A stretch of 64,000 nt of DNA from Thiohalophilus thiocyanatoxydans. GTDB lineage: Bacteria; Pseudomonadota; Gammaproteobacteria; UBA6429; Thiohalophilaceae. The stretch is from positions 102,705 to 166,704 of the forward strand of contig NZ_SOQX01000004.1 in NCBI RefSeq assembly GCF_004366735.1, read 5' to 3'. Below the pieces are notes generated by a model. That model was not told where the DNA came from, made no database searches, and saw nothing but the letters and a program-made list of their open reading frames with translations. Below are positions 48,208-57,842 of this stretch, in pieces; position 1 is the first letter of the stretch; each line of letters begins with the position of its first letter. The position numbers were made by a program, and so were the translations under genes.

Positions 48208-48300
48208 TCGCGACCGATCCGGACGCTGGTTTGTGATGCGGTCGGCCTCTCCGCTTTGAGCAGCACTGACCTGCTGCCGGTTTAATGATATTCTTGGGGT

Positions 48301-48693
48301 ATGATTAAAGCCTTTCTGACAGTCCTTCTATTCGGTTTTTGTCACGTTGTGGTCGCCGATACTGCGCACCGTCTGACGTTGGAACAGTGGTCGGTGCCGC
48401 GCAATGCCGAATCGGTGGTGGCCATGCCGGCGTTGTCCCGGGCCATGCAGGACTTTCACGCGACCTCCGGTGCCCGTCTGCGTATTCACCATCCCGGGGG
48501 CGATCGGGGCAGTCTGTGGGCGACGGAACTGCGCACCTGGTTGATTGCCCTGGGTGTTTCCTCCAGCGATCTTGAAATGCGTTCCGGTAGCGCCAATATT
48601 GATGTTATCGAGCTGGAGATTGTTTCCGAGGGTCAGAAAAGCGCGCCGATCATGACGATACTGCCCGATGAATCCACGGTGAATAACCCCTGA
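48301..48693 (+). CDS. Small exported protein of unknown function
   Basis: A 130-residue protein with a signal peptide (MIKAFLTVLLFGFCHVVVA, cleavage before DTAHR). The mature part, about 110 residues, has a WATELRTWLIALGVSSSDLEM stretch that resembles the OmpA/secretin-like pattern in which a residue-rich helix precedes a strand, but I cannot assign a family. It lies between yhdP and the nitrilase gene, with 93 and 37 bases on its sides. It may serve the envelope function of YhdP; that is inference from position only. Confidence 0.6.
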   Translation: MIKAFLTVLLFGFCHVVVADTAHRLTLEQWSVPRNAESVVAMPALSRAMQDFHATSGARLRIHHPGGDRGSLWATELRTWLIALGVSSSDLEMRSGSANIDVIELEIVSEGQKSAPIMTILPDESTVNNP

Positions 48694-48730
48694 GCAGTAC
48701 GCCCTTTCCCCAGTATAACGAGGTACAACC

Positions 48731-49558
48731 ATGAAACGTGTGGCAGCTATCCAGATGGCTTCCGGCCCCAACGTGAGCGCCAATCTGACCGAAGCCGGTC
48801 GGCTGATCAGCCGGGCGGTGGAGGCCGGTGCGGCCTTGATCGTGTTGCCGGAGAATTTTGCCATCATGGGCATGCACGAAATCGACAAGGTCAAGGTGGG
48901 CGAACAGCCGGGCAGCGGGCCGATTCAGGATTTTCTGGCCGAGCAGGCGCGCAAGCACGGGATCTGGATTGTCGGGGGCACGCTGCCGCTGCAAGCCGAT
49001 GACCAACAGCGTATCCGGGCCGCCTGTCTGTTATTCGATGATCAGGGACAGCAGGTGGCGCGTTACGACAAGGTGCATCTGTTTGATGTGCACCTGGCGG
49101 AAAATGCCGAAACCTATAACGAATCGGAAACCATCGAACCGGGGCGCGAAGCCACCGTGGTGGAGACCCCTTTTGGGCGTATGGGCATGGCGGTCTGTTA
49201 CGATCTCCGTTTTCCCGAACTGTTCCGCAGCATGGCCGATCAGGGCGTGGATCTGGTCGCGTTGCCGTCGGCCTTCACCGCCATTACCGGCAAGGCCCAC
49301 TGGGAAGTGCTGGTACGGGCCCGCGCGATCGAAAATTTGATCTATGTAGTCGCGGCGGCCCAGGGCGGTTACCATGTTAACGGACGCGAGACCTATGGCC
49401 ACAGTATGATTGTGGATCCGTGGGGGATGGTGCTCGATGAGTTACCCAGTGGTTCCGGCTTTGTCAGTGCCAGGCTGGATCCCAAGCGCATCGCCGATAC
49501 CCGGCGCAATTTCCCGGCTCTGCAACACCGTAAAATACCTTGTAAAGTGGCCTCATGA
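48731..49558 (+). CDS. Carbon-nitrogen hydrolase, deaminated glutathione amidase type
   Basis: A 275-residue nitrilase-superfamily enzyme with the Glu-Lys-Cys triad in [21 protein letters not shown] and [14 protein letters not shown]. The Nit1/Nit2-like sequence suggests repair of deaminated glutathione; other small amides are possible. The tldD ATG overlaps its stop by four bases, so the two are translationally coupled. Confidence 0.93.
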   Translation: MKRVAAIQMASGPNVSANLTEAGRLISRAVEAGAALIVLPENFAIMGMHEIDKVKVGEQPGSGPIQDFLAEQARKHGIWIVGGTLPLQADDQQRIRAACLLFDDQGQQVARYDKVHLFDVHLAENAETYNESETIEPGREATVVETPFGRMGMAVCYDLRFPELFRSMADQGVDLVALPSAFTAITGKAHWEVLVRARAIENLIYVVAAAQGGYHVNGRETYGHSMIVDPWGMVLDELPSGSGFVSARLDPKRIADTRRNFPALQHRKIPCKVAS

Positions 49559-50997
49559 CACAACCCGCACTCGATATCGCACAGGATCTGTTACTCGCTC
49601 CCGCCGGTCTGGGGGAACAGGAGCTGCAACGCACCCTCGATCAGCTGATGGGACACAGCGTGGACAACGCGGATCTCTATTTTCAATCTGCCCGCCAGGA
49701 GTCCTGGGTGCTGGAAGACGGCATCGTCCGCGAAGGCAGTCACAACATTGATCAGGGGGTCGGGGTGCGCGCCATCAGTGGCGAGAAAACCGGCTTCGCC
49801 TATTCGGACGAGATCGTGCTGCCGGCGTTGACCGAGGCGGCCACTGCTGCCCGCGCCATTGCCCACAGCGGCCGGTCCGGCCAGGTTCAGGGCTGGCAGC
49901 GGCAGGCCGGTCATGCGCTGTATCGGCCGGCCGATCCCATCGACTCGCTCGCCACGGCGGACAAGATCGCCCTGTTGCAGGCCCTGGACAAGGAGGCGCG
50001 ACGCCAGGATCCGCGGGTCAAGCAGGTGGTCGTCAGCCTGGGCGGGGTGCAGGAGGTGGTGTTGGTCGCCGCCAGTGACGGCACCCTGGGCGCCGATGTG
50101 CGCCCGCTGGTGCGGCTCAATGTGCAGGTGATCGCCGAGCAGAACGGCCGTCGCGAGCAGGGCAGTGCCGGCGGCGGCGGTCGGGTCAGTTACGACTATT
50201 TTCAGCAGGATGAGCGCGGTCTGGATTACGCCCGCGAGGCGGTGCGCCAGGCGCTGGTCAACCTGGAGGCGGTCGACGCCCCGGCCGGCAGCATGCCGGT
50301 GGTGCTGGGACCGGGCTGGCCCGGCGTGCTGCTGCACGAGGCGGTCGGTCACGGTCTGGAAGGCGATTTCAACCGCAAGGGCAGCTCGGCCTTCGCCGGG
50401 CGGATCGGCGAGCAGGTGGCCTCGACCCTGTGCACCGTGGTCGATGACGGCACCCTGGCCGAGCGCCGCGGTTCGCTGAATGTCGACGACGAGGGCACCC
50501 CGACCGGGCATACCGTGCTGATCGAAAACGGAATATTGAAAGGCTACATGCAGGACAAGATGAACGCCCGGCTGACGGGCGTGGCCTCCACCGGCAACGG
50601 CCGGCGCGAATCCTACGCCCACCTGCCCATGCCGCGCATGACCAATACCTACATGCTGGCCGGGGAGAGCGACCCGGGCGAGATCATCGCTTCGGTGGAG
50701 AAGGGCATTTACGCGGTCAACTTCGGCGGCGGCCAGGTGGATATTACCTCCGGGCGGTTCGTGTTCTCCGCCAACGAGGCCTATCTGATCGAAAACGGCA
50801 AAGTGACCCGGCCGGTCAAGGGCGCCACCCTGATCGGCAACGGCCCCGAGGTGATGAACAAGATCGAGATGGTCGGCAACGACCTGCAACTGGACAGCGG
50901 CGTCGGCGTCTGCGGCAAGGAAGGCCAGAGCGTCCCCGTCGGCGTCGGCCAGCCGACCCTCAAGATCAGCAGCATCACCGTCGGCGGGACCGCCTGA
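49555..50997 (+). CDS. tldD: Metalloprotease TldD
   Basis: A 480-residue subunit of the TldD-TldE zinc protease, which degrades unfolded peptides and matures some peptides such as microcin B17. The zinc site is [14 protein letters not shown] (HExxxH) with a later [11 protein letters not shown] segment. The partner TldE/PmbA is encoded at 51851-53212, beyond the opposite-strand yjgA gene. An inverted-arm repeat element follows the stop. Confidence 0.97.
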   Translation: MTQPALDIAQDLLLAPAGLGEQELQRTLDQLMGHSVDNADLYFQSARQESWVLEDGIVREGSHNIDQGVGVRAISGEKTGFAYSDEIVLPALTEAATAARAIAHSGRSGQVQGWQRQAGHALYRPADPIDSLATADKIALLQALDKEARRQDPRVKQVVVSLGGVQEVVLVAASDGTLGADVRPLVRLNVQVIAEQNGRREQGSAGGGGRVSYDYFQQDERGLDYAREAVRQALVNLEAVDAPAGSMPVVLGPGWPGVLLHEAVGHGLEGDFNRKGSSAFAGRIGEQVASTLCTVVDDGTLAERRGSLNVDDEGTPTGHTVLIENGILKGYMQDKMNARLTGVASTGNGRRESYAHLPMPRMTNTYMLAGESDPGEIIASVEKGIYAVNFGGGQVDITSGRFVFSANEAYLIENGKVTRPVKGATLIGNGPEVMNKIEMVGNDLQLDSGVGVCGKEGQSVPVGVGQPTLKISSITVGGTA

Positions 50998-51003
50998 AAA
51001 GCT

Positions 51004-51203
51004 TTTTACCGCAGAGACGCAGAGGTCGCAGAGGAATAATTTTGTTATTCAGATTTGTGTCGCGTACCGATGACAGTGGCAGGTTTTTATCATCGATCTT
51101 ATCGGTTCAAATGTAAAAGCTGTTGATAATAGGCGAGAAAACGTCATTCCAGTCAAGATTGATTAAAGCTGTCTTTGCGTCCTCTGCGTCTCTGCGGTGA
51201 TAA
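51004..51203. repeat. Paired inverted-arm intergenic element (copy B)
   Basis: The left arm starts ttttaccgcagagacgcaga (51004) and runs to about 51034. The right arm (about 51172-51203) is its inverted partner, gcgtcctctgcgtctctgcg. About 137 bases lie between the arms, without a gene. The element separates two convergent genes, so it may help end both transcripts. Confidence 0.88.
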
Positions 51204-51220
51204 GTTAAATCAGGTATAGA

Positions 51221-51724
51221 TCAGTTTTCGGTCATGAGCGTTTTGAGGTACTGGAACAGTTCGCGGGCGGCTTTGGGGGGCTTGTTCTGTTTGTGTTCGT
51301 TTCGGGCGCTGCGGATCAGTTGACGCACGTGCTGGCGGTCGGTCTCGGGCTGTTCTTCGACCAGTTGTTCCAGCGCGGCGTCGCCGTCGGCTAGCAGCCG
51401 TTCGCGCCACTTCTCCAGCTGGTGGAAGTGTTTGATGTCTTCCTCGAAGGGATGCATCACCCGGTCATAGGCCTGTTGCAGGGCCTCGGCGTCACGCTGG
51501 CGGATCAGCTTGCCGATAAACTGCATCTGGCGTTTGAGGGCGCCGTGTTGTTTGATGCGCCGGGCCTCGAGGATGGCCTGGCGCAGTTCGTCGTCCAGGG
51601 GGATCTTGTCCAGATCCCCCTGGGAGAGTTTGGTCAGTTCACTGCCGAGATCCTGCAGGGCGTGACATTCCCGCTTGCGCTGGGATTTACTGATCCACTC
51701 TTCGTCATGTTCATCATAAGTCAT
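51221..51724 (-). CDS. yjgA: Ribosome biogenesis factor YjgA/DarP
   Basis: A 167-residue, helix-rich, highly charged protein that helps late 50S assembly. It has the family start with WISKSQRKRECHALQDLGSE, the DLDKIPLDDELRQAI segment and a PPKAARELFQYLKTL end. In gammaproteobacteria it usually lies beside pmbA, as here (divergent, 126 bases apart). Confidence 0.96.
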   Translation of the reverse strand: MTYDEHDEEWISKSQRKRECHALQDLGSELTKLSQGDLDKIPLDDELRQAILEARRIKQHGALKRQMQFIGKLIRQRDAEALQQAYDRVMHPFEEDIKHFHQLEKWRERLLADGDAALEQLVEEQPETDRQHVRQLIRSARNEHKQNKPPKAARELFQYLKTLMTEN

Positions 51725-51850
51725 GGCGGCTATTTTACCCGCTAATGGCGGGGAGTCGACCGGAAAATACGATCTGCCGGCGCCGCGGGGCGTTTGTTCC
51801 CTCTCCCGCGGGCCCGTAGAATGACCTGATTAGCAGCAAATGAGAGATCC

Positions 51851-53212
51851 ATGTCTGACAAGAATGTGAGTACCCGCGATGCGACGGCGCTGTTTGACAC
51901 TGAACGTTATCAGCAGATGGTGGCCGATATGCTCGCGGAGGCCAGGCGGCTGGGGGCCAGCGCCGCCGAGGCGGCGGTCAGTCTCGAGTCCGGCCTGTCG
52001 GTGACGGTCCGCCTGGGCGAGGTGGAGACGGTGGAGCACAACCGGGACAAGGGCCTGGGGATCACGGTCTATTTCGGTCAACGCAAGGGCTCGGCCAGCA
52101 CCTCCGACTTTGGTCCGGCCGCCATTGGCGAGACGGTCAAGGCGGCCTGTGACATCGCCCGGTATACCGAAGAGGATCCCAGCGCCGGCCTGGCCGATGC
52201 GGCCTTGATGGCGACGCGTATCCCGGATCTGCAGCTCTACCACCCCTGGGCGATCGGCGCCCCCGAGGCGATCGAACGGGCCCTGGCCTGTGAAGCGGTG
52301 GCGCGGGGGGCTGATGCGCGCATCACCAACTCCGAGGGGGCCAGCATCACCAGCCACAGCGGACTGCGGGTGTACGGCAACAGTCACGGCTTTGTCGGGG
52401 CCTATCCCAGTTCCCGGCACAGCATGAGCTGTACCGTCATTGGCCAGGATGAGTCGGGCATGCAACGGGATTACTGGTACACCCTGGCCCGGGATCCCGA
52501 GCAGCTCGACAGTGCCGAGTCGGTCGGGGAACGGGCGGCCCGGCGTACGGTGTCCCGTCTGGGCGCCCGCAAACTCACCACCCGCCAGGTGCCGGTGATG
52601 TTCGAGGCCGATGTGGCCCGCGGCCTGCTCGGGCACCTGGTGCGCGCTATCAGCGGCGGTGCCCTGTATCGCAACGCCAGTTTCCTGGTGGATTCGATCG
52701 GCCGGCAGCTGTTTCCCGAGCGGGTGCGTATCGATGAACGCCCCCATTTGCCCGGTGCCCTGGGCAGTGCGCCGTTTGATAACGAAGGCGTGGCCACCGC
52801 GCCCCGGACCCTGATTGAGGCGGGTGTATTGCAGGGCTACGTGCTTGACAGCTACAGCGCCCGTCGCCTGGGTATGCAAACCACCGGCAACGCCGGGGGC
52901 GTGCATAACTTGTATATTAATCATGACGATCTCAGTCGCGAGCAGTTGCTGCAACAGATGGGCAACGGCCTGCTGGTGACCGAGGTGATGGGGCAGGGCG
53001 TGAACAACGTGACCGGTGACTATTCGCGCGGCGCCTCCGGCTTCTGGGTGGAAAACGGCGAAATCCAGTACCCGGTTGAAGAGATCACCCTGGGCGGCCG
53101 GCTGCAGGACATGTACCTCGGCCTGCAGGCCGTCGGCAACGACGTCGACGCCCGCGGCAACATCATCACCGGCTCCTGGCTCATCGACAACCTGACCGTC
53201 GCCGGGGATTAG
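51851..53212 (+). CDS. pmbA: Metalloprotease PmbA/TldE
   Basis: A 453-residue partner of TldD. It shows the TldE features: no HExxxH, but the conserved EGASITSHSGLRVYGNSHGF region, PHLPGALGSAPFDNEGVAT and VTGDYSRGASGFWVENGEI near the end. The pair forms a heterodimer in which TldD carries the zinc. A GAGAT stretch lies just before the ATG. A repeat element (53215-53404) follows at once. Confidence 0.97.
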   Translation: MSDKNVSTRDATALFDTERYQQMVADMLAEARRLGASAAEAAVSLESGLSVTVRLGEVETVEHNRDKGLGITVYFGQRKGSASTSDFGPAAIGETVKAACDIARYTEEDPSAGLADAALMATRIPDLQLYHPWAIGAPEAIERALACEAVARGADARITNSEGASITSHSGLRVYGNSHGFVGAYPSSRHSMSCTVIGQDESGMQRDYWYTLARDPEQLDSAESVGERAARRTVSRLGARKLTTRQVPVMFEADVARGLLGHLVRAISGGALYRNASFLVDSIGRQLFPERVRIDERPHLPGALGSAPFDNEGVATAPRTLIEAGVLQGYVLDSYSARRLGMQTTGNAGGVHNLYINHDDLSREQLLQQMGNGLLVTEVMGQGVNNVTGDYSRGASGFWVENGEIQYPVEEITLGGRLQDMYLGLQAVGNDVDARGNIITGSWLIDNLTVAGD

Positions 53213-53214
53213 GG

Positions 53215-53404
53215 TTTTTTTACCGCAGAGGCGCAGAGGACGCAAAGAAGTTATATTAAATTACAGGAAGACCTTGTTCTGCACACAGATTCACGAATGG
53301 TTCAAAGCACATCAAAAATAAATCATCATTCAAGATTTTCTTCGTGTCTTGGTGTCTTCGTGGTAAAGATTTTCTTTGCGCCCTCTGCGTCTCTGCGGTG
53401 AAAA
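53215..53404. repeat. Paired inverted-arm intergenic element (copy C) with embedded second motif
   Basis: The left arm (53215-53250) reads ttttttaccgcagaggcgca and on; the right arm (53371-53404) reads ctttgcgccctctgcgtctc and on to the gcggtgaaaa end. Inside, 53339-53370 carries cttcgtgtcttggtgtcttc followed by gtggtaaa, the same motif type as in the tandem repeat at the left end of the window. The element fills the gap between pmbA and convergent mgtE. Confidence 0.88.
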
Positions 53405-53408
53405 TGTT

Positions 53409-54773
53409 TTAAATCAAAAACAGCGTCGCCAGGCCGAGGAAGGCGAAGAAGCCGACGACGTCAGTGACGGTGGTGAGGATCACCGAGCCGGACAGGGCCG
53501 GGTCGCCGCCCATTCGCTTGAGGATCAGGGGAATGACGGCGCCGGAGATGGCCGCCATGATCAGGTTGATCAGGATCGCGGCGGCGATGATGATGCTGAG
53601 CTTGACGCTGTTAAACCAGAAACCAGCAACGCTGGCGATCACGATGGCCCAGATCAGCCCGTTCCAGATCCCCACCCCCAGTTCCTTGCGAAAGATGGTC
53701 CGGGCATTGGTGGGGTTGATTTTCCCCAGTGCCATGCCGCGGATGACCAGGGTCAGGGTCTGACTGCCGGCGATGCCGCCCATGCTGGCCACCACCGGCA
53801 TCAGCACGGCCAGTGCCACCAGTTGTTCGATGGTGGCTTCGAACAGGCCGATGACCCAGGCCGCCAGCAGCGCGGTGAGCAGATTGATCGCCAGCCAGAC
53901 ACTGCGGCGTCGGGTGCTGGTCAGCACCGGCGCGAACATGTCCTCTTCCTCGTTCAGACCGGCCATGCTCATCAGGGAGTGATCGGCTTCTTCGCGAATG
54001 ACGTCGACCACGTCGTCGATGGTGATCCGGCCCATCAACTGACCGTCTTCGGCGATAACCGGGGCGGTAATCAGGTCGCGGCGCTCGAACAGGTTGGCCA
54101 CGTCGCGGGCCGACATATCGACCGGGATCCCGATGACATCATGTTCCATGACCTCCGCGACGCTCATCTCCGGATCACTGGTCAGGATGACGGTCAGGGG
54201 GAGCAGCCCCTGAAAGCGACCTTCGCGATCCACGACGAACAGGCTGTCGGTCGATTCGGGGATACTGCCGCGGCGGCGCAGATAACGCAGGACCACGTCC
54301 AGGTTGGTATCGGCCCGGACGGTGATCATGTCCAGGTCCATCAAACCGCCGGCTGAATCCTCCGAATAGGACAGAACCGAGCGCAGCCGCTCGCGCTCCT
54401 GCTGCTCCATGGAGAGCAGGATTTCCTGCACGATATCCCGCGGCATCTCCGGCAGCAGGTCGGCCAGATCGTCGGTGTCCAGGGATTCGGTGGCGGCAAC
54501 CAGCTGGTCGGTGTCCATCCGGTCCATGATGGCGCTGCGCACATCATCGGCGAGATGGACCAGGATCTCCCCTTCGGAATCGGCGGGGACGTGTTCCCAG
54601 ACTACCTGGCGATCGCTGGAGGGGAGGGATTCGAGCAGATGGGCGATTTCCTGGGGATGCATCTCCTCTAGAAAATCCTCGATCTGTTCATAATCTTCGT
54701 CTTCGGCGCGGAGGATGGCGAGGAGTGACTGCAGGACGTCACGGTATTCTTCTTTTGTTTCAACTTCGGCCAT
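53409..54773 (-). CDS. mgtE: Magnesium transporter MgtE
   Basis: A 454-residue protein with a cytoplasmic N domain, a pair of CBS domains (about residues 130-255) and a C-terminal membrane part with five helices, including LPVVASMGGIAGSQTLTLVIRG-like sequence that forms the Mg2+ pore. The CBS and N domains sense Mg2+ and close the pore. ATG 54773 is preferred over an in-frame codon at 54812. The stop lies close to repeat element C. It runs in the same direction as the PTS cassette upstream, from which 117 bases separate it. Confidence 0.95.
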   Translation of the reverse strand: MAEVETKEEYRDVLQSLLAILRAEDEDYEQIEDFLEEMHPQEIAHLLESLPSSDRQVVWEHVPADSEGEILVHLADDVRSAIMDRMDTDQLVAATESLDTDDLADLLPEMPRDIVQEILLSMEQQERERLRSVLSYSEDSAGGLMDLDMITVRADTNLDVVLRYLRRRGSIPESTDSLFVVDREGRFQGLLPLTVILTSDPEMSVAEVMEHDVIGIPVDMSARDVANLFERRDLITAPVIAEDGQLMGRITIDDVVDVIREEADHSLMSMAGLNEEEDMFAPVLTSTRRRSVWLAINLLTALLAAWVIGLFEATIEQLVALAVLMPVVASMGGIAGSQTLTLVIRGMALGKINPTNARTIFRKELGVGIWNGLIWAIVIASVAGFWFNSVKLSIIIAAAILINLIMAAISGAVIPLILKRMGGDPALSGSVILTTVTDVVGFFAFLGLATLFLI

Positions 54774-54890
54774 TGGTCCGTTCCCGTATCCACCCTGCTG
54801 AAAGTTTAACAAGCCCGTGGATGAATTGGGAACTGTCGGGGAAGTTTTTATTCATCAACCGCAGATAGATGACCGACGGATGACAGGGCA

Positions 54891-55160
54891 TTACTCCGGC
54901 TCGTCGAAGCGGTTATTGATGAGTTCAAGCAGGGCCTGGCTGGCCTGCTCCTCGTCGGGACCGTCGATTTCAAGGTGAATGGTGGAACCCTTGCCGGCGG
55001 CCAGCATCATGACGCCCATGATACTTTTCCCGTTGATCTGCTGGCCGTTGTAGTCGACCAGTATCTCGGCTTCAAAACCTGAAGCCAGGGTGACGAATTT
55101 GGCCGCCGCCCTGGCATGCAGTCCGAGTTTATTAATGATTTCGACAGAATGTTCCTGCAA
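54891..55160 (-). CDS. HPr-like phosphocarrier (NPr type)
   Basis: An 89-residue HPr-fold protein with the phospho-His in KLGLHARAAAKFV and the regulatory Ser region NGKSIMGVMML, the site normally phosphorylated by HPr kinase. HprK is encoded nearby (56413-57360). The gene follows the EIIA gene by 3 bases. No enzyme I gene lies in the window, so its phosphate donor must be elsewhere. Confidence 0.95.
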   Translation of the reverse strand: MQEHSVEIINKLGLHARAAAKFVTLASGFEAEILVDYNGQQINGKSIMGVMMLAAGKGSTIHLEIDGPDEEQASQALLELINNRFDEPE

Positions 55161-55163
55161 ACG

Positions 55164-55559
55164 TCAGTCTCCGGCGGATTGGATGACAATGATTCCGTCA
55201 TGCGCGCCGGAGACGGCTTTTTCGACCATTTCAGGCAGGCTCAATCGGGGGTAGTTGAGGACCCGGATCAGCATGGGCAGATTGAGACCGGTAATCACCG
55301 CGATGTGGCTGGACTGCAGTTGCCGGGCAATATTGCTGGGCGTGGCGCCGAACAGGTCGGTGAGAATCAGTACGCCGTCCCCTTCATCAAGCTGATCGAT
55401 CTGCTGATGGGCTTTATCCAGTGTTTCCTCGAGCCGGGCATTCATGCCAACACCCATGCGGGTAATCGTCAGGGGCATTTGACCGATGATCTTGCCGGCC
55501 GTATCCAGCATGGCCTGGCCGATCTTATCGTGCGTAATAAGCAGCACTGCAACGCTCAT
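55164..55559 (-). CDS. PTS EIIA component, mannose family
   Basis: A 131-residue EIIA-Man-fold protein with the phospho-His near the N-terminus (LLITHDKIGQ), VLILTDLFGATPSN and NLPMLIRVL. No EIIB, EIIC or EIID gene is present, so it is regulatory rather than part of sugar uptake. Its start overlaps the rapZ stop by four bases. Confidence 0.93.
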   Translation of the reverse strand: MSVAVLLITHDKIGQAMLDTAGKIIGQMPLTITRMGVGMNARLEETLDKAHQQIDQLDEGDGVLILTDLFGATPSNIARQLQSSHIAVITGLNLPMLIRVLNYPRLSLPEMVEKAVSGAHDGIIVIQSAGD

Positions 55560-56413
55560 GTCAGCTCCCTGTGCCGGGTGAGAACCCCTTCACGCTGTTG
55601 ATGGAAATAGGCCGCCAGGCGCTCTACCAGATAAACCGAGCGGTGGTGTCCGCCGGTGCAGCCGATAGCGACGGTCATATAGCTGCGGTTATCCGCCTCA
55701 AAGCAGCCGATCCATTTTTCGATAAATTGGCGAATATCATCATACATATCGTGTACGGTTGCATGGCGCTCCAGATAGTCTGCCACGGCCTTGTCCTGGC
55801 CGCTCAGGTGGCGCAATTCGGCAACCCAGTGGGGGTTGGGGATGCAGCGTACATCAAAGACAAAGTCGGCATCCACCGGGATGCCGTGCTTGAAGCCAAA
55901 GGACTGAAACTGAATTGACAACTGCGTCCTGACCGCACCGTGCACCCTGTTGCGGATGATGTCCCGTAACTGATGAATGTTAGTCATACTGGTGTCGATT
56001 CGCAAATCGGCGCGGGATGACACCGGCTCCAGTAACTGGTGTTCCTGCAGGATCGCTTCGTTAAGCGGAACTTCGTCGTTGCTCAGGGGGTGTTTACGCC
56101 GGGTTTCGCTGAAGCGTTTCAACAAGGTGATATTATCGGCCTCGAGAAAAAAAATCTCGCACTTGATGCCGGCCTCGCTCAGGGACTGAAGCGCATCGGG
56201 AAAACTGACCAGTTCACCGGAAAGGTTGCGGGCATCGATGCCGACGGCGAACCATTGCTCGACATGCCGGTTGGCGCGCACGATTTCATCGGCCAGCGAC
56301 GGGAGCATGCCGATTGGCAGGTTGTCGATACAGTAGTAATTGAGATCTTCCAGGACATGCAAAACCACACTTTTACCCGAACCGGAAAGCCCGCTAACGA
56401 TGATTAATCTCAT
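55556..56413 (-). CDS. rapZ: RNase adapter protein RapZ
   Basis: A 285-residue P-loop protein (VSGLSGSGKSVVLHVLED) with the C-terminal region GCTGGHHRSVYLVERLA. In E. coli RapZ guides RNase E to the GlmZ small RNA and so controls glucosamine-6-phosphate, a precursor for LPS and peptidoglycan. It shares one base with the hprK stop (TAATG). The small-RNA partner was not looked for here and cannot be shown. Confidence 0.96.
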   Translation of the reverse strand: MRLIIVSGLSGSGKSVVLHVLEDLNYYCIDNLPIGMLPSLADEIVRANRHVEQWFAVGIDARNLSGELVSFPDALQSLSEAGIKCEIFFLEADNITLLKRFSETRRKHPLSNDEVPLNEAILQEHQLLEPVSSRADLRIDTSMTNIHQLRDIIRNRVHGAVRTQLSIQFQSFGFKHGIPVDADFVFDVRCIPNPHWVAELRHLSGQDKAVADYLERHATVHDMYDDIRQFIEKWIGCFEADNRSYMTVAIGCTGGHHRSVYLVERLAAYFHQQREGVLTRHRELT

Positions 56414-57360
56414 TATGAAGAACGGGCCTGGTTGATAAGATCCTGCTGGCGCTCAATAAAGTCCTGTGCGGCATTGTAACCGTTCAAATAGAGCACATGA
56501 TTCCTGACCGCCGCCTCAATGATGACAGCAAGATCGCGGCCGGGGGCAACGGGTAACCGGACTTCCGGGATATCCACTTCCAGGAGTCGTCGGCTGCGGC
56601 CGGTGTGATCCAGTCGTTCAATCGGTTCATCCATGGAGTCCGGTTCGGTATCCAGACGGACGATCAGACGCAGACGTTTGTGATCCAGTATGGCGTTATT
56701 ACCGTACATGGCGCGGATATTCAGTACGCCCAGGCCGCGAACCTCGATAAAATCGGTGAGCACGCTGGGACAGTTACCGGTGATCGCATCCGGCGCGGTG
56801 CGTCTGAATTCGGGGGCGTCATCGGCGACCAGTCGATGTCCACGGCTGAGCAGCTCCAGCGCCAGCTCGCTTTTACCAACGCCACTGGGGCCGGTGAGCA
56901 GCACGCCGATACCAAAAACCTCCATGAATACACCGTGGAAGACGGTTTTTTCGGTAAGCTGGTTGCTCAGGTAATAATGCAGATGATCGACAATCTTGTG
57001 ACTGCTTTCACTGGATGTGATCAGTGGCGTGCCGGTTTGCCGGGAAAATTCGAGCAGGGATTCCGGCGGGGTAATGCTGTCGGCAATGATTACCATCAAC
57101 GGTTTGGAGTCAAACAGACGTTGCAGTGTATCCTGTAGCGAGTTTTTCCCCAGGTTGTTCAGGTATTCGAGCTCGGTGTCGGCCAGTACCTGAATATAAT
57201 TGGGTCGAACCAGGTTCAGATGACCAATAAGACTGCTGTCGGACAGTCGCGCATCCACCTCGGTCAGCTCACCCCGGTTCTGCTCCCCCGCGACCCATTT
57301 CAAGCCAAGTTCTTTCTGGTGTGTCTGAAAGATATTGCTGCTGGAGATCGGGTCGGACAT
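56413..57360 (-). CDS. hprK: HPr kinase/phosphorylase HprK
   Basis: A 315-residue bifunctional enzyme that phosphorylates and dephosphorylates the regulatory Ser of HPr. It has an N-terminal domain, Walker A GPSGVGKSELALELLSRGH, LVADDAPEF and the signature EVRGLGVLNIRAMYG. ATG 57360 is preferred; the open frame reaches 57420 inside ptsN. HprK is absent from enteric bacteria, so its place between ptsN and rapZ helps place this organism outside that group. Confidence 0.96.
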   Translation of the reverse strand: MSDPISSSNIFQTHQKELGLKWVAGEQNRGELTEVDARLSDSSLIGHLNLVRPNYIQVLADTELEYLNNLGKNSLQDTLQRLFDSKPLMVIIADSITPPESLLEFSRQTGTPLITSSESSHKIVDHLHYYLSNQLTEKTVFHGVFMEVFGIGVLLTGPSGVGKSELALELLSRGHRLVADDAPEFRRTAPDAITGNCPSVLTDFIEVRGLGVLNIRAMYGNNAILDHKRLRLIVRLDTEPDSMDEPIERLDHTGRSRRLLEVDIPEVRLPVAPGRDLAVIIEAAVRNHVLYLNGYNAAQDFIERQQDLINQARSS

Positions 57361-57365
57361 ATTCT

Positions 57366-57824
57366 CTAGTTCCCGGCCTGTTCGATGAATAACCGATGAA
57401 GATCCTGGCCGCTTTGACACTGCCGGGTTTGTTGTCGAAAATCATCATCATTGAACATGCCTGCCAGCATTGCCAACAGCTTCAGGTGATCCTCGCTGGA
57501 CTCTTCCGGTACGACCAGGGCGAATAACAGGTCCACCGGCTGTTTATCGATGGCATCAAAATCAATGGCTTGCTTCAGCTGGATAAAAGCGGCGGTCGCA
57601 TGATCACAATTCTTCAGCCGCCCATGGGGAATGGCGACACCGTAACCGATGCCGGTTCCCCCGAGCCGCTCTCTCGATATCAGGCTTTCAAAAATGTCCG
57701 TGGCGGTCGCGTCTGGTTGATCGGCGGCCAATAGATCACTGAGCAGCTCCAGGGCGCGTTTTTTACTTGATGCATCGGAGTTGCATACAATGCGATCCGG
57801 ACTGAGGAAATCTGATAATTGCAT
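57366..57824 (-). CDS. ptsN: PTS EIIA-Ntr regulatory protein PtsN
   Basis: A 152-residue EIIA-Ntr protein with the phospho-His in GYGVAIPHGRLKNCDHA and the VDLLFALVVPEESSEDHLKLLAML segment. It controls potassium and nitrogen-related functions through its phosphorylation state. It lies between hpf and hprK, as in the standard rpoN cluster, with short gaps of 18 and 5 bases. Confidence 0.96.
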   Translation of the reverse strand: MQLSDFLSPDRIVCNSDASSKKRALELLSDLLAADQPDATATDIFESLISRERLGGTGIGYGVAIPHGRLKNCDHATAAFIQLKQAIDFDAIDKQPVDLLFALVVPEESSEDHLKLLAMLAGMFNDDDFRQQTRQCQSGQDLHRLFIEQAGN

Positions 57825-57842
57825 AACAATGCCTGCTAATGA

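Noticed and set aside
49591-50889. Long minus-strand frame opposite tldD (and a similar one opposite pmbA, 51830-53245)
   Set aside because: Both genes are clearly real on the plus strand; the antisense frames show no motif.
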